This document shows, piece by piece, positions 40,962 through 50,310 of a stretch of DNA of 64,000 nucleotides. The position numbers and the translations under genes are program-made. Source of the stretch: Pseudomonas sp. (GTDB lineage: Bacteria > Pseudomonadota > Gammaproteobacteria > Pseudomonadales > Pseudomonadaceae). Numbering within the stretch: the first letter of the stretch is position 1; each line of letters begins with the position of its first letter. The DNA lies in NCBI RefSeq assembly GCF_028293835.1, contig NZ_JAQGNX010000184.1, forward strand, positions 1 through 64,000. The letters run 5' to 3'. The notes below the pieces were generated by a model. That model did not search any database. It was not told the DNA's origin and worked only from the letters and a program-made list of their open reading frames with translations.

Positions 40962-41948
40962 TCACTGGGGGATGAATTTCGCGCTGACGTAGGACGCATA
41001 ATCGGGCAGCACGCTGTCGATTTTCCCCTGCTCCTTGAGGAAAGCTGCGGTTTGCGCGATATCTTTTGCCGTACCGCCGCCCAGCAACTCGGCGGACGTT
41101 TGCTCTTTCGCTGTCGGGAAATGCGAGCCTTCCAGCAGTTCCGGAATGTCTGCGGCATTGGCGCCGGTAAACCGGGCGATTTTTTGAACTTCAATGGACT
41201 CTGGCGTCCATGCGGCCTTGTGTGCGGTGTAATCAGCGATAGCGTCCAGGCTGACTTTGGCGAACCCGGCGACTATTTCCGGGTGTTTCTCAGCGAAGTC
41301 TTTGCGCGCAACCCACACTTCGAAGGTGGGAGACCCCCAGGTTGATACTTCACCTGCATCGGTCAGTATCTTGCCGGTTTTACGGATTTCGCCGAGGGCA
41401 GGCGACCAGGTGAAGGCGCCGTCGATGTCTCCGCGCTTCCACGCGGCGGTAATTTCAGCCGGGCTCAAATTGACCACTTTCACTTTGCTCGGATCGATGT
41501 TCCAGTGCTTGAGCGCGCCAAGCAGGCTGTAATGGGAGGTCGAAACAAACGGCGTGGCGATGGTCTTGCCAATCAAGTCCTGGGGGCTGCTGATACCGCT
41601 GCCGTTGCGGACCACCAGTGCCTCGGAGCTCTTGATTTGCGAAGTAACGATAAACGCCACCAGCGGCACGTTGCGCGATGCGGCGGCAGCCAGGGGGCTT
41701 GATCCGAGATTACCTATTTGTAAATCTCCCGAAGCAATAGCCGCCACCACCGCTGGACCTGCATCGAAACGCCGCCAATCAATTTTTTCACCTATGACTT
41801 TGTCGTAAGTGCCATCGGACATAGGAAGCTTAGTGGGGTCGATCCCGGTGATATAGCCAATGGTCAGCGGCGCGGCATGAGCGCTAAGCGCGAGGCCTGA
41901 CACCATCAGCCCGGTGATTAATGTGCGAGTGAACGAAGAACGCGCCAT
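40962..41948 (-). CDS. tauA: Taurine ABC transporter substrate-binding protein
   Basis: Signal peptide then LTIGYITGIDPTKLPMSDGTYDKVIGEKIDWRRFDAGPAVVAAIASGDLQIGNLGSSPLAAA. Confidence 0.93.
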   Translation of the reverse strand: MARSSFTRTLITGLMVSGLALSAHAAPLTIGYITGIDPTKLPMSDGTYDKVIGEKIDWRRFDAGPAVVAAIASGDLQIGNLGSSPLAAAASRNVPLVAFIVTSQIKSSEALVVRNGSGISSPQDLIGKTIATPFVSTSHYSLLGALKHWNIDPSKVKVVNLSPAEITAAWKRGDIDGAFTWSPALGEIRKTGKILTDAGEVSTWGSPTFEVWVARKDFAEKHPEIVAGFAKVSLDAIADYTAHKAAWTPESIEVQKIARFTGANAADIPELLEGSHFPTAKEQTSAELLGGGTAKDIAQTAAFLKEQGKIDSVLPDYASYVSAKFIPQ

Positions 41949-42277
41949 GGGTAAGCCTTGTCGGGATTATGGAATAGGGGTGGGCTGGGGTTGACTATGA
42001 GAAGGGCGGCTTACCCTGAAATCGGGTGCTGTAGGTCACCGAACTCCGAGCATGGTTGGAATGCTCTATATAACTGTCCGGTGATCCGGTGGGCAGAATT
42101 TAAAGCTTTTAGGTCTAAGGGCGAAATACCATTTTGGAACTAGCTTAGACACGGTAAACATGAACAAACCAGCCTGCCTGTAGAAGCGAACTTGTTGGCG
42201 AGCGTAGCGAAAGGCTTACACGACGTAGAGTACTTTCGCTCTATGCGTGCCCCGGTCGGCGGCGATATTCTTGATCC

Positions 42278-42389
42278 ATCAGCGCAAGTGCAGGAGTGCT
42301 TGCGGATCACGGATGATCGACCATGGCCCGGACGGCCACCGACAGGAAGTTGGAATGGTCTTGGAAAAACCCGCTTCGGCGGGTTTTTG
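42278..42389 (+). ncRNA. Candidate Rsm/Csr-type GGA-hairpin regulatory sRNA (RsmX-like)
   Basis: Hairpins 42283-42304 (loop AGGA), 42305-42318 (loop CGGA closed by A-U), 42324-42338 (loop CGGAC), 42339-42353 (loop AGGAA), then terminator CCCGC-UUCG-GCGGG-UUUUU; 5' end inferred. Confidence 0.72.
42366..42388 (+). terminator. Rho-independent terminator of the candidate sRNA
   Basis: AAAACCCGC-TTCG-GCGGGTTTTT. Confidence 0.88.
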
Positions 42390-42411
42390 TTGCGCTGGTT
42401 TTTTGTACAGA

Positions 42412-42468
42412 CCGCGCCGCCTGCTGCCCGAATGAATTCGGTCCCGCAGGAATGGCGGCATGGCGCGG
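42412..42468. repeat. Nested palindromic element, REP-like
   Basis: CCGCGCC(42412)/GGCGCGG(42462), CCTGC(42420)/GCAGG(42446), CCGAAT-ga-ATTCGG(42428-42441). Confidence 0.6.
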
Positions 42469-42545
42469 GATTTGGGGCAATCCGGTAAGAGCGAACGTGT
42501 TCGCGAAGCACGTCACTCGGTTCTTCAATAACTCCCGTTATTCAG

Positions 42546-43646
42546 TCATTGACTTTTCAATGCACGGGGTTCGCTCATTGGGCAGCCGTTGTGCTCACCG
42601 CGAAAGGTTGACGACATATCGTACGAGGGCTTGCGCACCCGCATGACGCCACCCAATGGACGGTGAGCCGCAAGACCATGCCAGGGGCTGAACGCCATGC
42701 CGTCATCAATCTCCGCTTCGCGGCTTTGTGACCAGGATTGCTGCTGCGCAACCTCGATTCGGGCAACCGTGACAAACGGACTGACATCCTCTGGCCATTC
42801 TGCGGAAGCGTCTTCTATGGGCATCTTCTCGAGGTCGGTGGCCAACTGAATACGTACTTCCCACGTCCCGCTATTGGTCGAAAAGTAGTCCTGAACCGCT
42901 GCGCGCAAACCATCCGGATTGCCATTGAGGTCAACTGTTTTGTCGGTTAATGCGGTTAATTCAGCAGATATCGGCACGACGCTCAGCTTGGCGTAATACG
43001 GGCCATACAGAAATGGCACAACGCTGTAATAGGTCTCGCCCAGCAGGTGGGTAATCGGATGCCCACCCAGGCTTTTAAGCGTGGCGCTTTCACCGCCGAC
43101 CGCCTCGACGATACTTTCCACGCCCCTAAGTACAGCAGAAAACGCCTTTTTCGACCCCGGCGCTTTATCGGTGGTTTTGGCCAGCATTTTCAGGGTTTTC
43201 AAAAAGGATTTTGGATCGGCGGCGGTGAAGACCTTGGCATTTTGCAACACGAAATCCTGAGTGACATCACGCTCGCTGCCCGGTAAACGGCTGCCTTCAA
43301 CACCAATAATCTTGATTGCCAGACCACGAGGCGCAGACACTTTATCGTCGAGAATATCGCCAGGATTAGTGGAAAACCGTAACGCGACCGGAAGTTTAAC
43401 GGGTTTGGCAAACATGCCTTGGGCCAATTCCGGTGGAAGGTTATCAACCACTTGGATTTCGCCATAAAGCAAACCATGGGCCTTGGCATGGACGCTGCGT
43501 ACGGCGTGGCCATAATCGTGATAAGTGGTTTCCAGAATGCTACGCATGGCTTCAGCCAAGTCATGGCTGGTGTGTGATTCGTCTTCCGGTATTTGCTCAA
43601 AGGACGGTTCAAACAGTAACGGTTGCACACTAAGGAGCGTTGTCAT
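42546..43646 (-). CDS. Catalase family protein (truncated/SrpA-like)
   Basis: HAKAHGLLYGEIQVVDNLPPELAQGMFAKPVKLPVALRFSTNPGDILDDKVSAPRGLAIKIIGVEG; ATG at 43646 preferred. Confidence 0.85.
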   Translation of the reverse strand: MTTLLSVQPLLFEPSFEQIPEDESHTSHDLAEAMRSILETTYHDYGHAVRSVHAKAHGLLYGEIQVVDNLPPELAQGMFAKPVKLPVALRFSTNPGDILDDKVSAPRGLAIKIIGVEGSRLPGSERDVTQDFVLQNAKVFTAADPKSFLKTLKMLAKTTDKAPGSKKAFSAVLRGVESIVEAVGGESATLKSLGGHPITHLLGETYYSVVPFLYGPYYAKLSVVPISAELTALTDKTVDLNGNPDGLRAAVQDYFSTNSGTWEVRIQLATDLEKMPIEDASAEWPEDVSPFVTVARIEVAQQQSWSQSREAEIDDGMAFSPWHGLAAHRPLGGVMRVRKPSYDMSSTFRGEHNGCPMSEPRALKSQ

Positions 43647-43930
43647 CGGGGTATCTCCGAGTCGATCAATCACGAAGTCAGGTCCGTCCGGTGGCGCTCT
43701 TGATTGGCACTTATATCGGCTAAACCATGGGGACATAGTGACCGACCGACGTTGCCTGGGCGGGTTCAACAGCAGCGACAAACAACTCGATTTCTCCGTT
43801 AATGAATTGCCGGAATCAGGGTTTTCGCCTGCTTGGCGCCGTTCGTCTACTGTCTGAAAAAGCTTTTGAACGCTGCCCGGGTCCGTCAGGACAGATGCAT
43901 GAGCGAGTTGCTCCTACAGTGGAGAATAAA

Positions 43931-45043
43931 ATGTTAAAAACTTCAAAAACGCTGAGAGCAGGTGCGTTTCTGCTGACCGCAATCAGCGTTGCTTTAGTAT
44001 TGAATGGCTGCGCGCGCGACCCGGAAAAGCGCTCTGTGAGTGAACTGGCAGTCAGCGGCACCAAGAGCATGTTTAGAACTGACGCTGACATGCAGAAGGT
44101 ATTGAACAAGTTTGCCAGCTTCGACGCTAAGGCCGTTGAAAAGACCACCCCCACTGAAGCGCGCTTGCAACCGACCATAGCGGATGCGGTGATGGCCGTA
44201 TTGGCTGACCAGAAGCGCGATGCGTCCCCTGAAGCCCTGGTTCCAGGTGTGAGTAGCGTCGACCGAACCGTTCCCGGTGCGGCGGGTAATATGCAGGCCC
44301 GGGTGTTTACGCCTGCCGGTTCAGGCCCGTTCCCAGTGATTTTGTACTTTCACGGTGGCGGTTGGGTTATTGCGGATCGGGTGGTTTACGACGGTGGCGC
44401 ACGCGGTTTGGCGAAACAGGCAAACGCCATTGTGGTCTCGGTCGATTATCGCAGGGCACCGGAGAACAAGTTTCCGGCAGCGCACGATGACGGCGTAGCC
44501 GCTTATAAATGGTTGGCCAACAACGCAGCGTCGCTTAACGGTGATCCGAAGCGGCTGGCAATCGCTGGGGAAAGTGCGGGTGGCAACCTGGCAGTGGCGA
44601 CAGCCATCGCGGCACGCAAGGCGCACCTTACTGCGCCGCTGCACGTATTGTCGGTGTACCCGGTTGCGCAAACCACGACCACCACGGCGTCTTACCAAAA
44701 GTACGCCGATGCGATGCCGCTCAATCGACCGATGATGCTCTGGTTTATCGCTCAGACCACCACCAGCGCGAATGACCTCAAGGATCCACGGCTTGATTTG
44801 GTCCACGCCGACTTGAGCGGTTTGCCACCGGTGACCCTGATCAACGCTGAAATTGATCCGCTGCAGGACGACGGCGCGCAATTGGAAACAGCCTTGCGTA
44901 CCGCTGGCGTCAGTGTTGAGCGCAAGGTGTACTCCGGGGTTACCCACGAATTTTTTGGCGCGGCCGCCGTGGTAGCAAAAGCTCAGGAAGCTCAGCAATA
45001 CGCTGGACAGCGATTGAGTGCGAGTTTGAAATCAGGCATGTAG
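43931..45043 (+). CDS. Alpha/beta hydrolase (HSL-like), predicted lipoprotein
   Basis: Lipobox LNGC; oxyanion HGGGW; nucleophile GESAGG; ATG at 43931 preferred. Confidence 0.93.
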   Translation: MLKTSKTLRAGAFLLTAISVALVLNGCARDPEKRSVSELAVSGTKSMFRTDADMQKVLNKFASFDAKAVEKTTPTEARLQPTIADAVMAVLADQKRDASPEALVPGVSSVDRTVPGAAGNMQARVFTPAGSGPFPVILYFHGGGWVIADRVVYDGGARGLAKQANAIVVSVDYRRAPENKFPAAHDDGVAAYKWLANNAASLNGDPKRLAIAGESAGGNLAVATAIAARKAHLTAPLHVLSVYPVAQTTTTTASYQKYADAMPLNRPMMLWFIAQTTTSANDLKDPRLDLVHADLSGLPPVTLINAEIDPLQDDGAQLETALRTAGVSVERKVYSGVTHEFFGAAAVVAKAQEAQQYAGQRLSASLKSGM

Positions 45044-45171
45044 GGCGGGGGAAGTCTACAGATTATTTTTAAGTCGATAAGTTATGCGTTGTTTGATAAG
45101 AGATTGTGCCCGTTTTTGACACCGGTTGCGGCGCAGCAGACACAATCTCCTACAGAGTCGTTGACCTACTA

Positions 45172-45501
45172 TCAGCAGTAGCTGTCGACAACCCGAACGC
45201 GTGAGGTGTTATCCAGCGAGCGCCATTCACGGGTCAGGGTTTGCAGCACCTGGCCCATGAAGTTCTCGTCGGCTGCGGCTTTCTTGCCGACATAACCTTG
45301 GCCTCGGCGGTACATCTTCAGCCTGGCGCGCATCTTCGGGTTGGACTGTTCAAATTCCCCTTCGCCAGCTTTGTCCGCCAGTCGGTCGATGTGCACATCG
45401 CCGGCGTCGCAGACCCAGAGTATGTGGCAATCCAGACTGTCTTTTTGTGAAGCGAACAGTTGGGCCAGCTCTTGAATAGTAGGTTGGTTGTTCAGATTCA
45501 T
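45172..45501 (-). CDS. Hypothetical protein (109 aa)
   Basis: Intact ORF MNLNNQPTIQELAQLFASQKDSLDCHILWVCDAGDVHIDRL. Confidence 0.65.
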   Translation of the reverse strand: MNLNNQPTIQELAQLFASQKDSLDCHILWVCDAGDVHIDRLADKAGEGEFEQSNPKMRARLKMYRRGQGYVGKKAAADENFMGQVLQTLTREWRSLDNTSRVRVVDSYC

Positions 45502-45848
45502 AGTAATCCCCTTGCCATTTTTGTTGGCCTGTTAGTGGTTAGCTCAATGACCATGTGGTCGATCGAATGCACATCGGGCAGGGGTTTGATGAAAGCAGGG
45601 GGACAAGCGGACGTTCAAAAATACATCGGGTGACGTTAATGCGGTCAACCACAAGCATCATGAGAACGTTTCGCCAGCCTTCTCGTCCTGGGACGATCCC
45701 GCCAGTCAACTTCATCAATCTGCCTTGTGGGCAGTACACATCCGTTAACGACTCGACGGCTCGTCGAGGGTGTCTGGAATACCTTTGCCGGCGCTCCCGA
45801 TCGGGGAGACAGGGCCATCATGCCGGGCCGACCAGGGGGCGTCAATAG

Positions 45849-45880
45849 TTATGTAGTGTTTTTTTAAAGGCACTACATAA
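45849..45880. other. Perfect inverted repeat upstream of ggt
   Basis: TTATGTAGTG-tttttttaaagg-CACTACATAA. Confidence 0.65.
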
Positions 45881-46097
45881 ATTTACAAAAGGCGCGACAA
45901 GAGGCGTTCGGGCCTCTGTCACGGTGCTCCGTCGCGTACCAGACAGATAACCGAAAGAGCTGCGCTTTGCCCATGACCGGCCCCGTGACAGTCTATATTG
46001 GTGCTGTATTCGAGATTCGAGAGCCGGTACTTTTAACCACTTGCTGATATGCGCTGTCCGTCGCGCCACATAAATTTAAAACAAGAGAGTCGAATTC

Positions 46098-47825
46098 ATG
46101 AAGTTCCAACCTTTTGCCAGATCGCTTCTTGTGACCACCCTCACGCTTAGTTACACCTTCGCTCAAGCAGCGTCCCAGGCTCCGGTTGCTGCGGAAAACG
46201 GCATGGTAGTCACGGCCCAGCATTTGGCGACCCACGTGGGCGTCGACGTGCTCAAGGACGGTGGCAACGCCATCGATGCTGCGGTAGCTGTGGGTTATGC
46301 GCTGGCGGTGGTGTATCCCGCCGCGGGTAACCTCGGCGGTGGCGGGTTCATGACCGTGCAATTGGCGGATGGCCGAAAGACCTTTCTGGACTTTCGCGAA
46401 AAGGCACCCTTGGCTGCCACCGCCGATATGTACCTTGATAAAGACGGCAACGTTATTCCTGATCTGAGCACCAAAGGCTACTTGGCCGTCGGGGTTCCCG
46501 GCACCGTGTCGGGCATGGAGTTGGCGCTGAAGAAGTACGGCACCATGAAGCGCGAGCAAGTGATCGCTCCCGCGATCAAATACGCCGATGAAGGTTTCGT
46601 CCTTGAGCAAGGTGATGTCGACCTGCTTGAAACGGCGACCGATGAATTCAAAAAAGACATCCATGACTCAGGCTCGATTTTCCTGAACAAGGGTGAGCCG
46701 ATGAAGGTCGGTCAGAAACTGGTGCAGAAGGACTTGGCCAGGACGCTCCGAGAAATATCCAGCAAAGGCGCCGACGGCTTCTATAAAGGCTGGGTGGCGA
46801 ACGCCATCGTGTCTTCAAGCTATGCCGGTAAAGGCCTGATTACCCAGGCCGACCTGGATAAATACCAGACCCGCGAACTTGCGCCGATCGAGTGCGATTA
46901 CCGTGGCTATCACGTGGTCTCCGCGCCGCCTCCAAGTTCCGGTGGGGTCGTCATCTGCGAGATCATGAACATCCTGGAAGGCTATCCGATGCCGGATCTG
47001 GGATTCCGCTCCGCCCAGAGCATGCAATACCAGATCGAAGCCATGCGTCACGCGTATGTCGACCGCAACAGCTATCTGGGTGACCCGGATTTCGTCAAGA
47101 ATCCAGTCGCGCACTTGTTGGATAAGGACTATGCGGCAAAAATACGCGCGGCTATCGACCCGCAAAAGGCCGGTATTTCCCGGGATATCAAGCCCGGTGT
47201 AGCGCCCCATGAAGGCAATAACACCACGCACTATTCCATCGTCGATAAATGGGGCAATGCCGTGTCGGTGACCTATACCTTGAACGATTGGTTCGGTGCG
47301 GGCGTTATGGCGAGCAAGACCGGGGTGATACTCAACGACGAAATGGATGACTTCACGTCCAAGATCGGCGTTCCCAACATGTACGGTCTGGTCCAGGGAG
47401 AGGCCAACGCTATCGCTCCGGGCAAAACGCCGTTGTCGTCCATGAGCCCGACGATCGTCACCAAAGACGGCAAGACGGTGATGGTGGTGGGCACTCCTGG
47501 CGGCAGCCGAATTATTACGGCGACACTGGAGACGATACTTAACGTGATCGACTACGGTATGAACATTCAAGAGGCAGTGGATGCGCCTCGTTTCCACCAG
47601 CAGTGGTTGCCTGAAGAAACCAATCTGGAAAAGTTCGCGGTCAGCCCGGACACGCAGAAACTGCTTGAAAGCTGGGGCCAGAAGTTTACTGGCGCGCAAC
47701 CCTCTAACCACGTTGCGGCGATCCTGGTGGGGGCGCCGTCCCTGGGCGGGAAACCCGTAGGGAACAATCGTTTCTACGGTGCTAATGATCCGCGCCGTAA
47801 TACAGGTCTTTCTTTAGGCTACTAA
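46098..47825 (+). CDS. ggt: Gamma-glutamyltranspeptidase, predicted periplasmic
   Basis: Signal peptide; GGNAIDAAVAVGYALAVVYPAAGNLGGGGFM; nucleophile region NNTTHYSIVDKWGNAVS. Confidence 0.95.
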   Translation: MKFQPFARSLLVTTLTLSYTFAQAASQAPVAAENGMVVTAQHLATHVGVDVLKDGGNAIDAAVAVGYALAVVYPAAGNLGGGGFMTVQLADGRKTFLDFREKAPLAATADMYLDKDGNVIPDLSTKGYLAVGVPGTVSGMELALKKYGTMKREQVIAPAIKYADEGFVLEQGDVDLLETATDEFKKDIHDSGSIFLNKGEPMKVGQKLVQKDLARTLREISSKGADGFYKGWVANAIVSSSYAGKGLITQADLDKYQTRELAPIECDYRGYHVVSAPPPSSGGVVICEIMNILEGYPMPDLGFRSAQSMQYQIEAMRHAYVDRNSYLGDPDFVKNPVAHLLDKDYAAKIRAAIDPQKAGISRDIKPGVAPHEGNNTTHYSIVDKWGNAVSVTYTLNDWFGAGVMASKTGVILNDEMDDFTSKIGVPNMYGLVQGEANAIAPGKTPLSSMSPTIVTKDGKTVMVVGTPGGSRIITATLETILNVIDYGMNIQEAVDAPRFHQQWLPEETNLEKFAVSPDTQKLLESWGQKFTGAQPSNHVAAILVGAPSLGGKPVGNNRFYGANDPRRNTGLSLGY

Positions 47826-47884
47826 TCGGTACACGGCGAGGTCCTGCTTCAGGGCTTCGCCACTGACACGCCCTCGAAAAAAAC

Positions 47885-47951
47885 CTACCTAGTGGTAGAT
47901 AGCGATTGACATAAGGCTGGCTTTTGACCAGTATCTATCACTCGATAGATA
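47885..47951 (+). promoter_or_regulatory. Promoter flanked by two similar dyads, putative operators
   Basis: CTACC-tagt-GGTAG (47885-47898), TTGACA -35 (47906-47911), TATCTATC-actc-GATAGATA (47932-47951). Confidence 0.6.
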
Positions 47952-47970
47952 GGCGAGAACTGGTACTCAC

Positions 47971-48615
47971 ATGAAAGTTTATGACATCCCCGGCTTCCCT
48001 AGTCCGTTGCGCATCCGCGTTGTCCTGGCCGAAAAAGGTCTGACCTCGCAGGTGGAATTTATCAACATCGATCTGCCTGCTGCTGAGCACAAGCAGCCAG
48101 CGTTTCTGGCGATGAATCCGGCTGGCACCGTTCCGGTGTTGGAACTTGACGACGGCTTTTACCTGTCGGAATGCACCGCGATCACCGAATACCTCGATAA
48201 CCTGGATGGCAACCCAACGCTTACCGGCACTACGCCAAAAGAGAAAGGGGTTATTCATATGATGCAGAAACGCGCGGATGACCAACTGATCGACGCCATC
48301 GGCATCTACTTTCACCACGCCACCGACGGTTTGGGCGATGGCTTGAAACCCTACAAGAGCCCCGAGTGGGCCGATCGTACCGTCTGGGGCGAAATGCACC
48401 GTGACAAGGCAATCAAAGGTATGAAGTACTTTGATTCGGTACTGAAAACCCAGCCGTACGTGGCCGGTGATCAATTTTCCATGGCCGACATCACGGTCTG
48501 GGCTGGTTTGATTTTCGCCGGGTACGCACAGATCAAGGTGCCGCAAGCGTGCACCGCACTGATCGCCTGGAATGCCAAAGTTGGCGAACGCCCAAGCGTA
48601 AAAAACCCAGCCTGA
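47971..48615 (+). CDS. Glutathione S-transferase family protein
   Basis: MKVYDIPGFPSPLRIRVVLAEKGL...NPAGTVPVLELDDGFYLSECTAITEYLD. Confidence 0.93.
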   Translation: MKVYDIPGFPSPLRIRVVLAEKGLTSQVEFINIDLPAAEHKQPAFLAMNPAGTVPVLELDDGFYLSECTAITEYLDNLDGNPTLTGTTPKEKGVIHMMQKRADDQLIDAIGIYFHHATDGLGDGLKPYKSPEWADRTVWGEMHRDKAIKGMKYFDSVLKTQPYVAGDQFSMADITVWAGLIFAGYAQIKVPQACTALIAWNAKVGERPSVKNPA

Positions 48616-48660
48616 TCCAAACTGATTCCCACAGCGCCTCGGCCGATTTCTTCAAACCCG

Positions 48661-48747
48661 GTGGGAGCGAACTCACTCGCGGATGCAGCAGCGCGGTACG
48701 TCAGATTGATCGCGTCGCCCGCTTCGCGACTGGATTCGGTCCCACAG
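48661..48747. repeat. REP-like inverted pair
   Basis: GTGGGAGCGAACTCACTCGCGGA ... TCGCGACTGGATTCGGTCCCACAG. Confidence 0.7.
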
Positions 48748-48829
48748 TATTCCAGCATGATCGCGCTGGTTGACACCGAATCCAGTCTGCTTAAATCAGA
48801 AAACCCTGTTGCTGGCAGGGCAGGGCAGA

Positions 48830-49270
48830 TCACTCGCCGCGAATGTACTGCTCCAGTTGCTGGATCAGTACAGCCTGCTCGGCAATCGCTTCCTTCACCA
48901 GGTCGCCAATCGACAACAAACCGATCAGTTGCCCGTCCTTGACCACCGGCAAATGACGCAAGCGGCTGTCGGTCATGATGCCCATGCACGACTCCACGCT
49001 TTCACTGGGGCTCACGGTGATGATGCGCTCGCTCATGATGGTGCTGACCAGGGTGTCGGCGGACGAACGTCCTTTGAGTGCCACCTTGCGTGCGTAGTCG
49101 CGCTCGCTGATGATGCCTATGACATGGCCGTCTTTGACCACGGGCAGTGCACCGACGTTTTTTTCCGCCATGATCCCCAGCGCGACCAATACCGTTTGCT
49201 CAGGGGCGATGGTATGGACTTGCTGGTTGGTTTCGGCTTTTGCGTTCAGCAATTGTGCGACGGTCTTCAT
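48830..49270 (-). CDS. CBS domain-containing protein
   Basis: Two CBS repeats (VALGIMAEKNVGALPVVKDGHVIGIISERDY; SCMGIMTDSRLRHLPVVKDGQLIGLLSIGDLV); ATG at 49270 preferred. Confidence 0.93.
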   Translation of the reverse strand: MKTVAQLLNAKAETNQQVHTIAPEQTVLVALGIMAEKNVGALPVVKDGHVIGIISERDYARKVALKGRSSADTLVSTIMSERIITVSPSESVESCMGIMTDSRLRHLPVVKDGQLIGLLSIGDLVKEAIAEQAVLIQQLEQYIRGE

Positions 49271-49558
49271 TCGGGCCTCTCCTGTGGTGGGCTCGGGGGC
49301 GACCACGAATCGCCCTGTTGCTTCTACAGAATCGTAGAGAGAAGCCGATTGGGCAAGGTGTAAACGGCGCTATATGGCATAGAAATAACGGATTAGACGT
49401 TTATGCCGCCAGCGGATGTCGTTGCTGAGTGTCGAAACGCCAGGCAACGTCTGGTCGAGGCAGCCTGACCCTAGACAAAATTAGGGAGCTGGGGTTTATT
49501 GACGGACGCCCTGATCGGGTCACTTTTATCTCCCGCGCTTGCCGAAAGGAACTGAATT

Positions 49559-50230
49559 TTGCCTGCTCGCTCATCGGTTTTTAACGCCCGCTACAGCGGT
49601 TTTCTGTTCGATATGGACGGAACGCTGATCAATTCCATCGCTGCAGCCGAGCGTATCTGGAGCGCATGGGCAAATGCCCATGGCCTTGACGTCGAGACGT
49701 TCCTGCCGACCATCCATGGCGCCCGCGCCATCGACACCATCGCTCGGCTGGGACTGCCCGGAATTGACCCGGAAGTTGAGGCTTGCGCCATCACCGAGGC
49801 CGAAATTTTCGACCTCGCGGGTATCGTCGAAGTGTCAGGTGCGGCTGCGTTTCTAAAGACGTTGCCCGCCAATAAATGGGCGATTGTCACCTCCGCGCCC
49901 AAGGAGTTGGCAATTCGCCGCCTGCAAGCGGCTGGCATTCCGCTGCCCTTGGTGTTTGTGACCTCCGAAGACGTCAGCGACGGTAAGCCCAACCCGGATT
50001 GCTACCTGCTCGCGGCACAACAACTGGGTATCAACGCGGCTGATTGCCTGGTCTTTGAAGATGCGCCCATCGGCATTCGAGCGGGCGAAGCGTCAGGCGC
50101 CCAGGTCATGGTGGTGAGTGCCACACACGTTCATCCGATGCAAACGCCACACGCCTCAATTGACGATTATTGCGGGACGGTCGTTAGGGTTGACGAACAG
50201 GGATACCTGCACCTTTGTGAGGTCCTTTGA
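49559..50230 (+). CDS. HAD family hydrolase, sugar-phosphatase-like
   Basis: FLFDMDGTLINSI; PNPDCYLLAAQQLGI; VFEDAPIGIRAGEASG; TTG start. Confidence 0.92.
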   Translation: MPARSSVFNARYSGFLFDMDGTLINSIAAAERIWSAWANAHGLDVETFLPTIHGARAIDTIARLGLPGIDPEVEACAITEAEIFDLAGIVEVSGAAAFLKTLPANKWAIVTSAPKELAIRRLQAAGIPLPLVFVTSEDVSDGKPNPDCYLLAAQQLGINAADCLVFEDAPIGIRAGEASGAQVMVVSATHVHPMQTPHASIDDYCGTVVRVDEQGYLHLCEVL

Positions 50231-50310
50231 TCGCTTGGCCTTTACACCGGCTTCACCTCTTTTTCACTCATATGGCCATAGGCTAGGCATTCTGCGAGCT
50301 ATCGGAACAC

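Noticed and set aside
42192-42488. 98-aa ORF across the candidate sRNA
   Set aside because: Spans hairpins, terminator and palindromes; no ribosome-binding site or protein motif; RNA explanation is better.
46815-47711. 298-aa minus-strand ORF inside ggt
   Set aside because: Antisense to a well-supported GGT; low-complexity His/Arg/Val-rich composition.
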